A DNA stretch of 8,096 bases from an uncultured Phaeodactylibacter sp. (GCA_913062745.1 CAJXXJ010000143.1:1-8096), one strand, 5' to 3'. Numbered from the stretch's first letter, positions 1 to 6,956 are shown. The notes: generated by a model not told the origin, from the sequence alone. A program made the numbers and translations.

Positions 1-20
1 AATAAGCCCGGTACTACACC

Positions 21-72
21 CACAGAGCGGCAGCCACTTCTTTGCGGAAGGCTTGCCGCTCTGTGCTTTTTA
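21..72 (+). terminator. Rho-independent terminator of an upstream gene
   Basis: A perfect 12-bp inverted repeat lies at 21-32 (CACAGAGCGGCA) and 54-65 (TGCCGCTCTGTG), with a 21-nt loop. A run of five T follows at 67-71. The loop can fold further (GCC at 33-35 with GGC at 50-52). The T run is present only on the + side, so it terminates + strand transcription arriving from the left, from a gene outside the window. It also means the protease gene at 183 must have its own promoter in the roughly 110 bp that follow. The upstream gene itself is not visible: positions 1-20 are too short to assign. Confidence 0.85.
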
Positions 73-182
73 GCATCCCTTTCCGCATAATTTACTACTT
101 TAGGGTTTCGTTCTTGGTGGACCGGGCATCCTTCTTGCCTGCTTGTATGTTGAACTCAGATAAAGACGAAAAAGGGAACTCC

Positions 183-1607
183 ATGAAACAGTATCTCGTC
201 ATTGCAGTCAGCTCCCTGCTTAGCGCGCTGATCGCCGTAACTGCTTATCGCTACTTTGAGCCTTCCAAGGAAGTGGTCATCCGGGAGACCGTCTCTGCGC
301 GGTACACTAATTTTGATCAGATGGATGTCAGCAAGCAGCGCAACTTCCTTTCTTCTGCACCGACCAACTTTATCGCGGCTTCCGAGCGTGTTATACCTTC
401 TGTGGTGAATATCAAAACCATACAGGGTGGCGGCGGATTTGAGCTCTGGGGCGGGGCAGCGGTAGGCTCGGCTTCCGGTTCCGGCGTGCTGGTGTCGGCA
501 GACGGCTACATCGTTACCAATAATCATGTGATCGAAGATTCTGACGAGATCGAAGTAACGCTCAATGACAAGCGCGAATTTAAGGCGGAGCTGATCGGCA
601 CCGACCCGTCCACTGACCTGGCCCTGATCAAGATAGAAGGCGAGGCGCTGCCGGCACTGGAGTTCGGCAATTCTGATTCCCTGCGGGTAGGAGAGTGGGT
701 ACTGGCTATTGGCAACCCTTTCAACCTCGAGTCTACCGTCACTTCCGGCATTGTGAGCGCCAAAGGCCGCAGCATCGATATTCTGGAAGGGCAGGACCGC
801 ATTGAGTCCTTTATTCAGACTGATGCGGCTGTCAACCCCGGCAACAGCGGTGGCGCCCTGGTCAATACCAACGGAGAGCTGATCGGCATCAATACGGCAA
901 TCATTACCCGTTCCGGGCGCTATGAAGGCTATTCCTTCGCGGTCCCTATCAATCTGGTGCGCAAAGTCATCCGCGACCTGCGGGACTACGGCGTGGTACA
1001 GCGCGGCATACTGGGCGTCTTCATTGACGAAATGACTAATGAGCGGGCCCGGGAGCTGGGGCTCAAAGCCGTAGAAGGAGTCTACATCAACCGCGTCACT
1101 CCCGGCAGCGGTGCTGATGATGCCGGCCTGCAAAAAGGCGATGTGATAATGGGCATCAACGGGATCAAAACTAAGACGCTGCCGGAAATGCAGGAGCAGC
1201 TCGGGCGTTACCGCCCGGGTAATGCCGTAAAGGTAGACATCGTGCGCGCGGGGCAGGAAGAAACGATAGAGGTTATCCTCAAAAACAAAAGCAACAGCAC
1301 GGCCCTGGTCAGCGGCAAAAACGAAGATATCCTCCTGGACCTCGGCTTTGAGCTCCGGGAGCTGACGCGGCAGGAAAAGCGGCGCATTCAGGTGGAAGGC
1401 GTGAAAGTCATCAGCATCTACCGCGGCAGCCGTATCGAGCGCACTAATATGGACCCTGGCTTTGTCATCACCAAAGTAGACAATCAGCCGGTGGCCACCG
1501 TAGAAGAAATGGTGGATTATCTGGAGCGCACCTCCGGAAAGGTAATGCTCGAAGGGGTATACGAAAACTACCCGGGCGAGTACTACTACGCCTTTGCGAT
1601 GGATTAA
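183..1607 (+). CDS. htrA: Membrane-anchored Do/HtrA-family serine endoprotease with two PDZ domains
   Basis: This is an ATP-independent protease of the Do/DegP/HtrA family (S1C), 474 residues, expected to degrade or hold misfolded envelope proteins in the periplasm. Residues about 5-22 form a hydrophobic helix without a clear cleavage site, so an inner-membrane anchor is more likely than a cleaved signal peptide. The trypsin-like domain shows the full triad: His115 in TNNHVIED, Asp145 in DPSTDLALIK, and Ser222 in NPGNSGGAL, with the spacing usual for HtrA. PDZ1 covers roughly residues 275-366 and PDZ2 roughly 383-474, ending in an aromatic tail (YYYAFAMD) that I associate with Bacteroidota homologues. 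The start was set at 183 because the anchor helix begins there and AAGGGA lies just upstream. An in-frame extension back to 42 runs through the preceding terminator and is not credible. No terminator is seen before the carboxylase gene 52 bp downstream. Whether it acts as protease, chaperone or both cannot be told. Confidence 0.95.
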   Translation: MKQYLVIAVSSLLSALIAVTAYRYFEPSKEVVIRETVSARYTNFDQMDVSKQRNFLSSAPTNFIAASERVIPSVVNIKTIQGGGGFELWGGAAVGSASGSGVLVSADGYIVTNNHVIEDSDEIEVTLNDKREFKAELIGTDPSTDLALIKIEGEALPALEFGNSDSLRVGEWVLAIGNPFNLESTVTSGIVSAKGRSIDILEGQDRIESFIQTDAAVNPGNSGGALVNTNGELIGINTAIITRSGRYEGYSFAVPINLVRKVIRDLRDYGVVQRGILGVFIDEMTNERARELGLKAVEGVYINRVTPGSGADDAGLQKGDVIMGINGIKTKTLPEMQEQLGRYRPGNAVKVDIVRAGQEETIEVILKNKSNSTALVSGKNEDILLDLGFELRELTRQEKRRIQVEGVKVISIYRGSRIERTNMDPGFVITKVDNQPVATVEEMVDYLERTSGKVMLEGVYENYPGEYYYAFAMD

Positions 1608-1659
1608 TGCCGGCGCAGCATCACGGAGAAGCCCAACAATTCAAAACCAACAACCAAAT

Positions 1660-3294
1660 ATGGCCAAAATAGACATTGAAAAGAGTAAGAACGAAGACGC
1701 AATGAAACTGCTGCTCTCCCGGATGCAGCACCGGCTCGACAAGATCGTGCTCGGGGGCGGAGAGCGGAAGATCGAAAAGCTGCACAAAAAGGGCAAAATG
1801 ACAGCCCGTGAGCGCATCGAGCACCTGATAGACGACGGAAGCCGCTTCCTTGAGCTCGGTGCTTTTGCCGGTTATGGCATGTACGAAGAGCACGGCGGCT
1901 GCCCGGCGGGCGGCGTGATCATCGGTATCGGGTACGTCAGCGGGCGTCAGTGCGTAATTGTCGCCAACGATGCGACCGTAAAGGCGGGGGCCTGGTTTCC
2001 CATCACGGGCAAGAAAAACCTGCGGGCGCAGGAAATAGCGATGGAAAACCGCCTGCCCATTATCTACCTGGTAGACAGTGCCGGCGTATACCTCCCGATG
2101 CAGGACGAAATATTCCCGGACAAAGAGCATTTCGGCCGTATTTTCCGCAATAATGCCCGCATGTCGAGCATGGGCATCCCGCAGATTGCAGCCATCATGG
2201 GCAGCTGTGTAGCCGGAGGCGCTTATTTGCCGATCATGTCCGACGAGGCACTGATCGTGGAGGGCACCGGGTCTATTTTCCTGGCAGGCCCCTATCTGGT
2301 GAAGGCGGCGATCGGAGAGAATGTTGACAAGGAAACCCTGGGCGGTGCCACCACGCAGTCCGAAATATCCGGCGTGACGGATTACAAAATGCCGGACGAC
2401 CCCACCTGCCTGGATACGATCCGAGACCTTGTAGATAAAATCGGTCATTTCCCCAAAGCCGGCTTCGACCGGGCAGAACCGGTGCCTCCAAAGGAAGACC
2501 CGAATGAAATCTACAGCATTTTTCCGGAAGGCGGCGCCAAGCCCTACAAAACCGTAGATATTCTGAAGCGTTTGGTGGATGACTCCAAGCTGACGTACTA
2601 CAAAAACGGCTACGGCAAGACAATCATCTGCGCCTACGCCCGCATCGACGGCTGGTCGGTCGGTATCGTGGCGAACAACCGTGAAGTGGTCAAAAACAAG
2701 AAGGGGGAAATGCAGTTTGGCGGCGTGATCTATTCCGATTCTGCGGATAAGGCAGCCCGCTTTATCATGAACTGCAATCAGAAGAAAATACCATTGGTCT
2801 TCCTGCACGACGTTACCGGCTTTATGGTCGGCACCCGCTCTGAGCACGGCGGCATCATCAAGGATGGCGCTAAGATGGTCAACGCGGTATCTAACTCCAC
2901 CGTGCCTAAATTTAGCATCGTCATGGGCAACTCCTACGGGGCCGGCAACTACGCGATGTGCGGCAAAGCATACGACCCGCGCCTGATCGTAGCCTGGCCC
3001 ACGGCAAAAATAGCGGTAATGGGCGGATCACAGGCAGCCAAAGTGCTTATGCAAATCCGCGTAGCCTCGCTAAAGGCGAAAGGAGAGGAGCCAAGCAGTC
3101 AGGAGCAGGAAGAGCTGCTGAATAAGATAAAGGACAGCTACGACGAGCAGACGACGCCCTACTACGCAGCCGCCCGACTGTGGGTGGACGCGATCATTGA
3201 CCCGCTCGAGACCCGCGAGGTAATTTCCATGGGCATTGAGGCCGCCAACAACGCCGAAGTGGAACGGTTCAACCCGGGCGTACTGCAAACCTGA
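1660..3294 (+). CDS. Acyl-CoA carboxylase beta subunit (carboxyltransferase), methylcrotonyl-CoA carboxylase-like
   Basis: This is the carboxyltransferase subunit of a biotin-dependent acyl-CoA carboxylase, 544 residues, a normal length for the family. It moves a carboxyl group from carboxybiotin to an acyl-CoA in the cytoplasm. The N-terminal crotonase-like half carries the oxyanion-hole motif GSCVAGGAY at residues 181-189. The C-terminal half carries GNSYGAGNYAM at 423-433, followed by an MGGSQAA segment. Stretches such as VANDATVKAGAWFPIT, LVDSAGVYLPMQDE and DKEHFGRIFRNNARMS resemble methylcrotonyl-CoA carboxylase beta more than propionyl-CoA carboxylase beta, which suggests leucine or isoprenoid breakdown. 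The substrate remains an inference. The biotin carboxylase/carrier alpha subunit is not in the window, so the partner must be encoded elsewhere. ATG 1660 is preferred because the conserved family N-terminus (KNEDAMKLL) starts just after it; the reading frame stays open to 1594 but would overlap the protease gene. No strong Shine-Dalgarno is visible. Confidence 0.93.
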   Translation: MAKIDIEKSKNEDAMKLLLSRMQHRLDKIVLGGGERKIEKLHKKGKMTARERIEHLIDDGSRFLELGAFAGYGMYEEHGGCPAGGVIIGIGYVSGRQCVIVANDATVKAGAWFPITGKKNLRAQEIAMENRLPIIYLVDSAGVYLPMQDEIFPDKEHFGRIFRNNARMSSMGIPQIAAIMGSCVAGGAYLPIMSDEALIVEGTGSIFLAGPYLVKAAIGENVDKETLGGATTQSEISGVTDYKMPDDPTCLDTIRDLVDKIGHFPKAGFDRAEPVPPKEDPNEIYSIFPEGGAKPYKTVDILKRLVDDSKLTYYKNGYGKTIICAYARIDGWSVGIVANNREVVKNKKGEMQFGGVIYSDSADKAARFIMNCNQKKIPLVFLHDVTGFMVGTRSEHGGIIKDGAKMVNAVSNSTVPKFSIVMGNSYGAGNYAMCGKAYDPRLIVAWPTAKIAVMGGSQAAKVLMQIRVASLKAKGEEPSSQEQEELLNKIKDSYDEQTTPYYAAARLWVDAIIDPLETREVISMGIEAANNAEVERFNPGVLQT

Positions 3295-3361
3295 CCGACT
3301 AATCCCGTTACGCCCCAACCAAGTCAGCCCTTCGTTGTTGTCCACAGAAAAAAGGTACAGC

Positions 3362-3484
3362 ATGGAAGGAAAGCGGGTAAAACTGTGGCTGAAGCGGATG
3401 GGCGTAGCGGGGTTTCTCTTCTTTTTGATTAAAGGGCTGGTCTGGATTGCTATCTTTGTAGGAGTTGGCAAGTGCGCTATGTGA
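3362..3484 (+). CDS. Small single-pass membrane protein, 40 residues, unknown function
   Basis: This short gene encodes 40 residues. A basic amphipathic start (MEGKRVKLWLKRMG) is followed by one hydrophobic segment, residues about 14-36 (VAGFLFFLIKGLVWIAIFVG) with a single Lys in the middle, and it ends in GKCAM. The start is supported by a purine-rich AAAAAAGG about 7-14 bases upstream of ATG 3362, one of the better ribosome-binding candidates in the window. The positive-inside rule predicts the N-terminus in the cytoplasm. I have an impression, unverified, of similar tiny proteins with a WLK-R-GVAGFLFFLIKG core across Bacteroidota, some carrying meaningless transferred names. It lies 67 bp after the carboxylase gene and 33 bp before the secreted paralogues. 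No function can be assigned. The in-frame extension to 3236 overlaps the carboxylase gene and is rejected. Confidence 0.6.
   Translation: MEGKRVKLWLKRMGVAGFLFFLIKGLVWIAIFVGVGKCAM
3424..3458 (+). promoter_or_regulatory. Candidate Bacteroidota-type promoter upstream of the secreted paralogue pair
   Basis: TATCTTTG at 3451-3458 matches the Bacteroidota primary sigma factor -7 element TAnnTTTG exactly. A TTTG occurs at 3424-3427, 23 bases upstream, at the long end of the spacing described for the paired -33 TTG element. Transcription would start near 3465 and give a leader of about 50 nt before ATG 3518. Both elements lie inside the coding sequence of the 40-residue protein, so chance is a real alternative. 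Confidence 0.35.
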
Positions 3485-3517
3485 TATGGCTTGCGCAAAG
3501 AATTAAAACTTCAGATT

Positions 3518-4525
3518 ATGCGCTCCAACTACGTATTTTGTTTTTTATGGATGGCAGTGCTGTCACCGCTCGGTGCACAGCAGCCTGTCCTGTGGAGCAA
3601 TCCCTCTTTTGAGGATGAGCCGGCTTATTCGCATCCACCGGCCGGCTGGTACTACTGCGACCGGGCTGGGGAGTCGCCGCCGGATATCCACCCCGGGGGC
3701 TTTTTCAACGTTAACCACGAGGCTTACGACGGGCGTACCTATCTCGGTATGGTGGCTCGGGATAACGGCACCACAGAGGGCCTGGGGCAGATGCTCGCAA
3801 CCCCGCTGCAGCCGGAGCAGTGCTACGAATTGCGCTGGCAGGCTGCCCGCTCGGACACCTACCTGAGCGTTAGCCGTTCAACCGGGGACGAAGCTTCTTT
3901 CAATGAGCCCGTCCGCCTGCAGCTGTGGGGCGGCTTCAAAAACTGCGGCCAGCAAGAGCTGCTGGCTGTTTCTGACCTTATCCTTTCCCTGCACTGGCAG
4001 GAGTACCGGGCCCGTATTCAGCCAAAGCAGGCTTATACCCATTTATTTTTGGAAGTGAAGCACGATGGCACGCGCCCGCCCTACAACGGTAATGTGCTGG
4101 TGGACCACCTGTCGCCGCTCCTGCCGGTAGACTGCGAGAGCGGCGTACTTTTGGCCGACAGCATGTATGTGCCTCCTTCCCGGCCCGATGACCTGCCGGC
4201 TTTGGTAAAGCAGCTGGCCGGGCAGCTTGAGCTTACCCCGCAGCTGCGGTTGTCTGAATCACTGGCCTGGAATGAAAACGGGCGCTACCGTCAGGTAGTC
4301 CGGCCGGTCTGGGAAATCGGGCGGGCGCTGCAGTTCTTTCCGGAACAATCCATAGAGCTGGCGCTGCGCCCGGATCTGTCTGATGCAACCGCGGAAATGC
4401 TGCGCCAACAGCTCTGGTACAGCCTTTACGCTTCCGGGCTGGACGAGGGGCAGTATAAAATCCGCTCCCGCGCGCGGGGCCGTAGCTGGCAGGGAAGTGG
4501 CCCGGTACAGTACCGGCTTCGGTAA
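3518..4525 (+). CDS. Secreted NPSFE-type beta-sandwich protein with extra C-terminal domain (paralogue 1)
   Basis: This is a 335-residue exported protein of unknown function. A signal peptide covers residues about 1-21 (hydrophobic core FCFLWMAVL, probable cleavage after LGA). Residues about 25-206 form a domain opening with NPSFE, then GESPPDIHPGG, TYLGMVARDN, a central CYEL/AARS patch and NGNVLVDHLSP, ending with Cys206. This layout suggests a jelly-roll, carbohydrate-binding-like fold, by analogy only. The next gene repeats the same domain. Residues about 207-335 are absent from that neighbour; the last 70, from Ile267, have a helix-strand order recalling an OmpA-like peptidoglycan-binding domain but lack its diagnostic residues. 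No C-terminal T9SS sorting tail is evident. ATG 3518 is chosen over an in-frame TTG at 3491 because the signal peptide begins there. I recall similar proteins in Saprospiria, unverified. It is likely co-transcribed with the next gene, 25 bp downstream. Confidence 0.85.
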   Translation: MRSNYVFCFLWMAVLSPLGAQQPVLWSNPSFEDEPAYSHPPAGWYYCDRAGESPPDIHPGGFFNVNHEAYDGRTYLGMVARDNGTTEGLGQMLATPLQPEQCYELRWQAARSDTYLSVSRSTGDEASFNEPVRLQLWGGFKNCGQQELLAVSDLILSLHWQEYRARIQPKQAYTHLFLEVKHDGTRPPYNGNVLVDHLSPLLPVDCESGVLLADSMYVPPSRPDDLPALVKQLAGQLELTPQLRLSESLAWNENGRYRQVVRPVWEIGRALQFFPEQSIELALRPDLSDATAEMLRQQLWYSLYASGLDEGQYKIRSRARGRSWQGSGPVQYRLR

Positions 4526-4550
4526 AATTCATAAAAACCTATTATACACC

Positions 4551-5210
4551 ATGCGAACGCTATTACTCTTTTTGGCCTTACTTTTTTGCGGAAGCTCCGC
4601 ACACGCTCAGTTAGTGATCCATTTGGACAACCCCTCCTTTGAAGGCAGCCCGAATCACAGCACACTGCCCCCTGGCTGGGACAACAAGGGCTTTCAGGGG
4701 GAGTCTCCGGCAGATACGCATCCCAACGGGGATTTTGGCGTTACCCAAACGCCTTACCACGGCGAAACTTTTCTCGGTATGGTTACCCGGGATAATGATA
4801 GCTGGGAGTGCGTAGGCCAGAAGCTGTCCGTGCCATTTTCTGCAGACAGCTGCTATCAGATGGCTTTATACGCTGCCCGTTCCAAAATTTACGCCAGCTT
4901 AAGCCGGGTCACCCAGGAAGAAGTCAACTTCAATACCCCCTGCCGGATTCGGCTATGGGCGGGCTATGCGGGTAAAAAGGGCTACGAACTGCTGGCAGAA
5001 AGCGAGCTCATCAGCAGCTTTGACTGGGAGCTGGTGCCCTTTGAATTTACGCCCACTGAAGCCTACGATTACTTATACCTGGAAGCTTTTTACGACAGTG
5101 ACTCCGCTTCGCCAACCAACGGAAACGTACTGCTGGATCACCTCTCGCCCATTGTGCCCTGTAAGATGGTGCAGGAGCCGGCTGGCGTCTATCAGTACAA
5201 AGTGGATTGA
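4551..5210 (+). CDS. Secreted NPSFE-type beta-sandwich protein (paralogue 2)
   Basis: This is a 219-residue exported protein. A classic signal peptide (MRTLLLFLALLFCGSSAHAQ) has cleavage expected after AHA or AQ near residues 19-20. The mature part is essentially one copy of the domain found in the preceding gene. It shares NPSFE, GESPADTHPNG, TFLGMVTRDN, SCYQM, AARS, SRVTQEEVNFNTPC and NGNVLLDHLSP, with a matching late cysteine at Cys204. It ends about 15 residues later, so it lacks the C-terminal extension of paralogue 1. Gene order and similarity point to a tandem duplication, followed by loss or gain of the tail domain. It is 25 bp downstream of paralogue 1 and probably in the same transcript, which would end at the hairpin overlapping its 3' end. 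Export is well supported; ligand and role are unknown. ATG 4551 is chosen by the signal peptide. Confidence 0.87.
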   Translation: MRTLLLFLALLFCGSSAHAQLVIHLDNPSFEGSPNHSTLPPGWDNKGFQGESPADTHPNGDFGVTQTPYHGETFLGMVTRDNDSWECVGQKLSVPFSADSCYQMALYAARSKIYASLSRVTQEEVNFNTPCRIRLWAGYAGKKGYELLAESELISSFDWELVPFEFTPTEAYDYLYLEAFYDSDSASPTNGNVLLDHLSPIVPCKMVQEPAGVYQYKVD

Positions 5211-5230
5211 GCAGCCGGCGGGCCTTTTTT
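5173..5230 (+). terminator. Probable Rho-independent terminator overlapping the end of paralogue 2
   Basis: An 8-bp perfect inverted repeat, GCCGGCTG at 5177-5184 with CAGCCGGC at 5212-5219, encloses 27 nt containing the stop codon. It can be extended across a small internal loop by AGG 5173-5175 pairing with CCT 5223-5225, and it leads into TTTTTT at 5225-5230. The left arm is coding sequence of the preceding gene. The T run and GC-rich stem argue for termination on the + strand; the long loop and internal loop lower the confidence. Confidence 0.5.
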
Positions 5231-5372
5231 GCAGCAGCAGACCGTCATTTTAAAGGCATTGCTCCGGATACCTTTAGTGTTTTTGCAAGATGAAAAAGGA
5301 TATGCTTACCTTCACAGCGCCCGGCAGCCTGTAGGTACAGCGCGCAGGGCTCAGAAAATTTAAAATCAAGGC

Positions 5373-6503
5373 ATGCAGTTAGTTGCAAAAACATTGGCGG
5401 GGCTGGAAGAGGTGCTCGCAGAGGAAATCCGGGCACTCGGGGGAGCGCAAGTGGAAATCGGCACCCGCGCCGTATCTTTCGAAGGCGATCAGCGCCTGCT
5501 TTACCGCGCCAATCTGGAGCTGCGTACGGCGCTGCGCATACTGGTGACCATACACGAAGGCCGGGCCCGCAATGAGGATGCCCTCTACCGCCTGGTGCAA
5601 AAGGTAGATTGGGAGCAGTATATGGGGGTGAATGATACACTCGCGGTAGATGCGGTGACGAGCTCTGAGCGCTTCCGGCACTCCAAGTACGCTGCGCTGT
5701 TAACGAAGGATGCTATCGCAGACCAATTTCGCAAAAAGTACCACCGCCGTCCGAGTGTTAACCTTATTGCGCCCAAGCTGCGGGTCAATCTCTATATTTA
5801 CGAAGATCAGTGTACCCTCGCTATAGACAGTTCGGATGACTCCCTGCATAAGCGGGGGTACCGGATTGATGCGCTGGAAGCACCGATCAACGAAGTGCTG
5901 GCCGCCGGCATCCTTCTCAAAAGCGGCTGGGACGGCGAGCGCCCCTTTGTAGACCCAATGTGCGGCTCCGGTACCTTATTGATTGAAGCAGGGCTGATAG
6001 CTACCGGCCGCGCGCCGCAGCTGCAGCGGGAACACTTTGGCTTTTTGCGCTGGCCAGACTTCAATGCAGCACTCTGGGCCGAAGTGCGGGAGCAGGCTCT
6101 GGCGAGGGTGCGCCCGCCGGCGCATGGGCTGTACGGTTTTGATAAAGAGTTTAAAGCAGTGAGGCTTACACAGCAAAACGCGATGGCGGCCGGGCTGGAA
6201 GAAGAGGTACAGGTGGAGCGGAAAAAATTTGAACGCCTGCAGCCACCGGCAGAGACCGGCCTGCTCATTATGAACCCACCCTACGATGAGCGGTTGATAA
6301 AAGAAGATATCGGCGCCTTTTACGAAATGATCGGCGATCAGCTCAAGCAGTCTTTTACCGGCTACGATGCCTGGATAATCTCCGCTAATTTACCTGCTTT
6401 GAAACAGGTAGGTCTGCGTAGTTCCGAGCGGCATCAGCTATTCAACGGTGCCCTGGAGTGCAGGCTGGTGAAATACGAAATGTACGCTGGCAGCAAAAAA
6501 TAA
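5373..6503 (+). CDS. THUMP-domain class I SAM-dependent RNA methyltransferase (RlmL/YpsC type)
   Basis: This is a 376-residue cytoplasmic methyltransferase, the usual size for stand-alone RlmL/YpsC/Trm14-type enzymes, which methylate the N2 of guanosine in RNA. The E. coli relative RlmKL makes m2G2445 in 23S rRNA with its N-terminal half. Residues 1-60 form the ferredoxin-like leader (LVAKTLAGLEEVLAEEIRALG) and about 60-165 the THUMP domain that grips RNA. A Rossmann methyltransferase domain follows, with SAM-binding motif I DPMCGSGTL starting at Asp194 and the catalytic motif IV NPPYDERL at 301-308. The C-terminus is a short lysine-rich tail. The start at ATG 5373 fits the family N-terminus; the region just upstream is AT-rich without a strong Shine-Dalgarno. 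It follows a probable terminator, so it likely begins a new transcript that includes the small secreted protein 6 bp downstream. The exact target nucleotide is inferred from the family. Confidence 0.93.
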   Translation: MQLVAKTLAGLEEVLAEEIRALGGAQVEIGTRAVSFEGDQRLLYRANLELRTALRILVTIHEGRARNEDALYRLVQKVDWEQYMGVNDTLAVDAVTSSERFRHSKYAALLTKDAIADQFRKKYHRRPSVNLIAPKLRVNLYIYEDQCTLAIDSSDDSLHKRGYRIDALEAPINEVLAAGILLKSGWDGERPFVDPMCGSGTLLIEAGLIATGRAPQLQREHFGFLRWPDFNAALWAEVREQALARVRPPAHGLYGFDKEFKAVRLTQQNAMAAGLEEEVQVERKKFERLQPPAETGLLIMNPPYDERLIKEDIGAFYEMIGDQLKQSFTGYDAWIISANLPALKQVGLRSSERHQLFNGALECRLVKYEMYAGSKK

Positions 6504-6509
6504 TAAGCA

Positions 6510-6956
6510 TTGGCTGGTTTGTTAAGAAAAATTATCGTATTATCGTTTTTGGCAATGTCTCTGCCGTCGTTGCAGGCGCAACGATTGCATAAAGCCCATG
6601 GGCTGTCGCTGCCGGAGTTGCGCCGCAGCTTGTCTGATGAGGTGTTGCCACTAAAATTCGATGAGTCCGGTATGGGGTACCTCCCCGACCACACTCTCTT
6701 CTTCCCCGTTCTGCCTGCTTACTGGCGAAAAGGCAGGGGGGAAGAGCTTCAGCCTTCACCAGCATACCACTTGTCCAAAAATCAGCGGCCGGGCTTCACA
6801 GAGCCGGCACTTCCTGCATTTTACAGCTATGACCGCCTGGGTTTTTTCTGTAAGTGGGAAGTCAAACTGCAGGAAGCTACCCGCTGGCCGGTACGCTTTC
6901 GGCTCGGCGATGTTGACTATGTGGACTGGCTGGAAGGAAAAAGGCATAATTATTGA
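6510..6956 (+). CDS. Small secreted protein of unknown function, TTG start
   Basis: This gene encodes about 148 residues with an N-terminal signal peptide (LLRKIIVLSFLAMSLPSLQAQ, cleavage expected near residue 24). The frame is closed by TAA immediately upstream, at 6504-6506, and the first in-frame ATG (6555) falls inside the signal peptide. Translation therefore most likely starts at TTG 6510 or TTG 6519. The mature part has a proline- and aromatic-rich middle and a distinctive C-terminus: FFCKWEVKL followed by PVRFRLGDVDYVDWLEGK (residues 127-144). I have seen small exported Bacteroidota proteins with a comparable F-C-x-E then F-R-LG-x-x-x-YVD-x-LEGK ending, an impression I cannot verify here, and no function is known to me. 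It starts 6 bp after the methyltransferase stop, so it is probably translated from the same message, although the functions look unrelated. Confidence 0.75.
   Translation: MAGLLRKIIVLSFLAMSLPSLQAQRLHKAHGLSLPELRRSLSDEVLPLKFDESGMGYLPDHTLFFPVLPAYWRKGRGEELQPSPAYHLSKNQRPGFTEPALPAFYSYDRLGFFCKWEVKLQEATRWPVRFRLGDVDYVDWLEGKRHNY

Noticed and set aside
96..103. TACTTTAG, a near match to TAnnTTTG upstream of the protease
   Set aside because: One mismatch and no paired -33 TTG at the right distance. A promoter should lie in this region, but I cannot place it.
42..182. N-terminal extension of the protease frame
   Set aside because: It starts inside the terminator hairpin and encodes a sequence without family resemblance. 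The membrane anchor and ribosome-binding candidate fit ATG 183. ATG 147 is possible but adds a non-conserved hydrophilic stretch in front of the anchor.
156..1133. Long open frame on the minus strand, 325 codons, opposite the protease gene
   Set aside because: It lies wholly within a gene with an intact catalytic triad and conserved PDZ domains, and its translation shows no recognisable domain. It is a shadow of codon bias in the GC-rich gene.
1621..2847. Long open frame on the minus strand, 408 codons, opposite the carboxylase gene
   Set aside because: It is fully antisense to a highly conserved enzyme, with no domain in its translation and no start context; a shadow frame.
4233..4532. Minus-strand open frame opposite the end of paralogue 1
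   Set aside because: Low-complexity Pro/Ala/Arg composition, typical of the antisense of GC-rich coding sequence.
5269..5276. TACCTTTA, a near match to the TAnnTTTG promoter element upstream of the methyltransferase
   Set aside because: One fixed position mismatches and there is no TTG at proper spacing. A promoter is expected between the terminator and 5373, but this site is not convincing.
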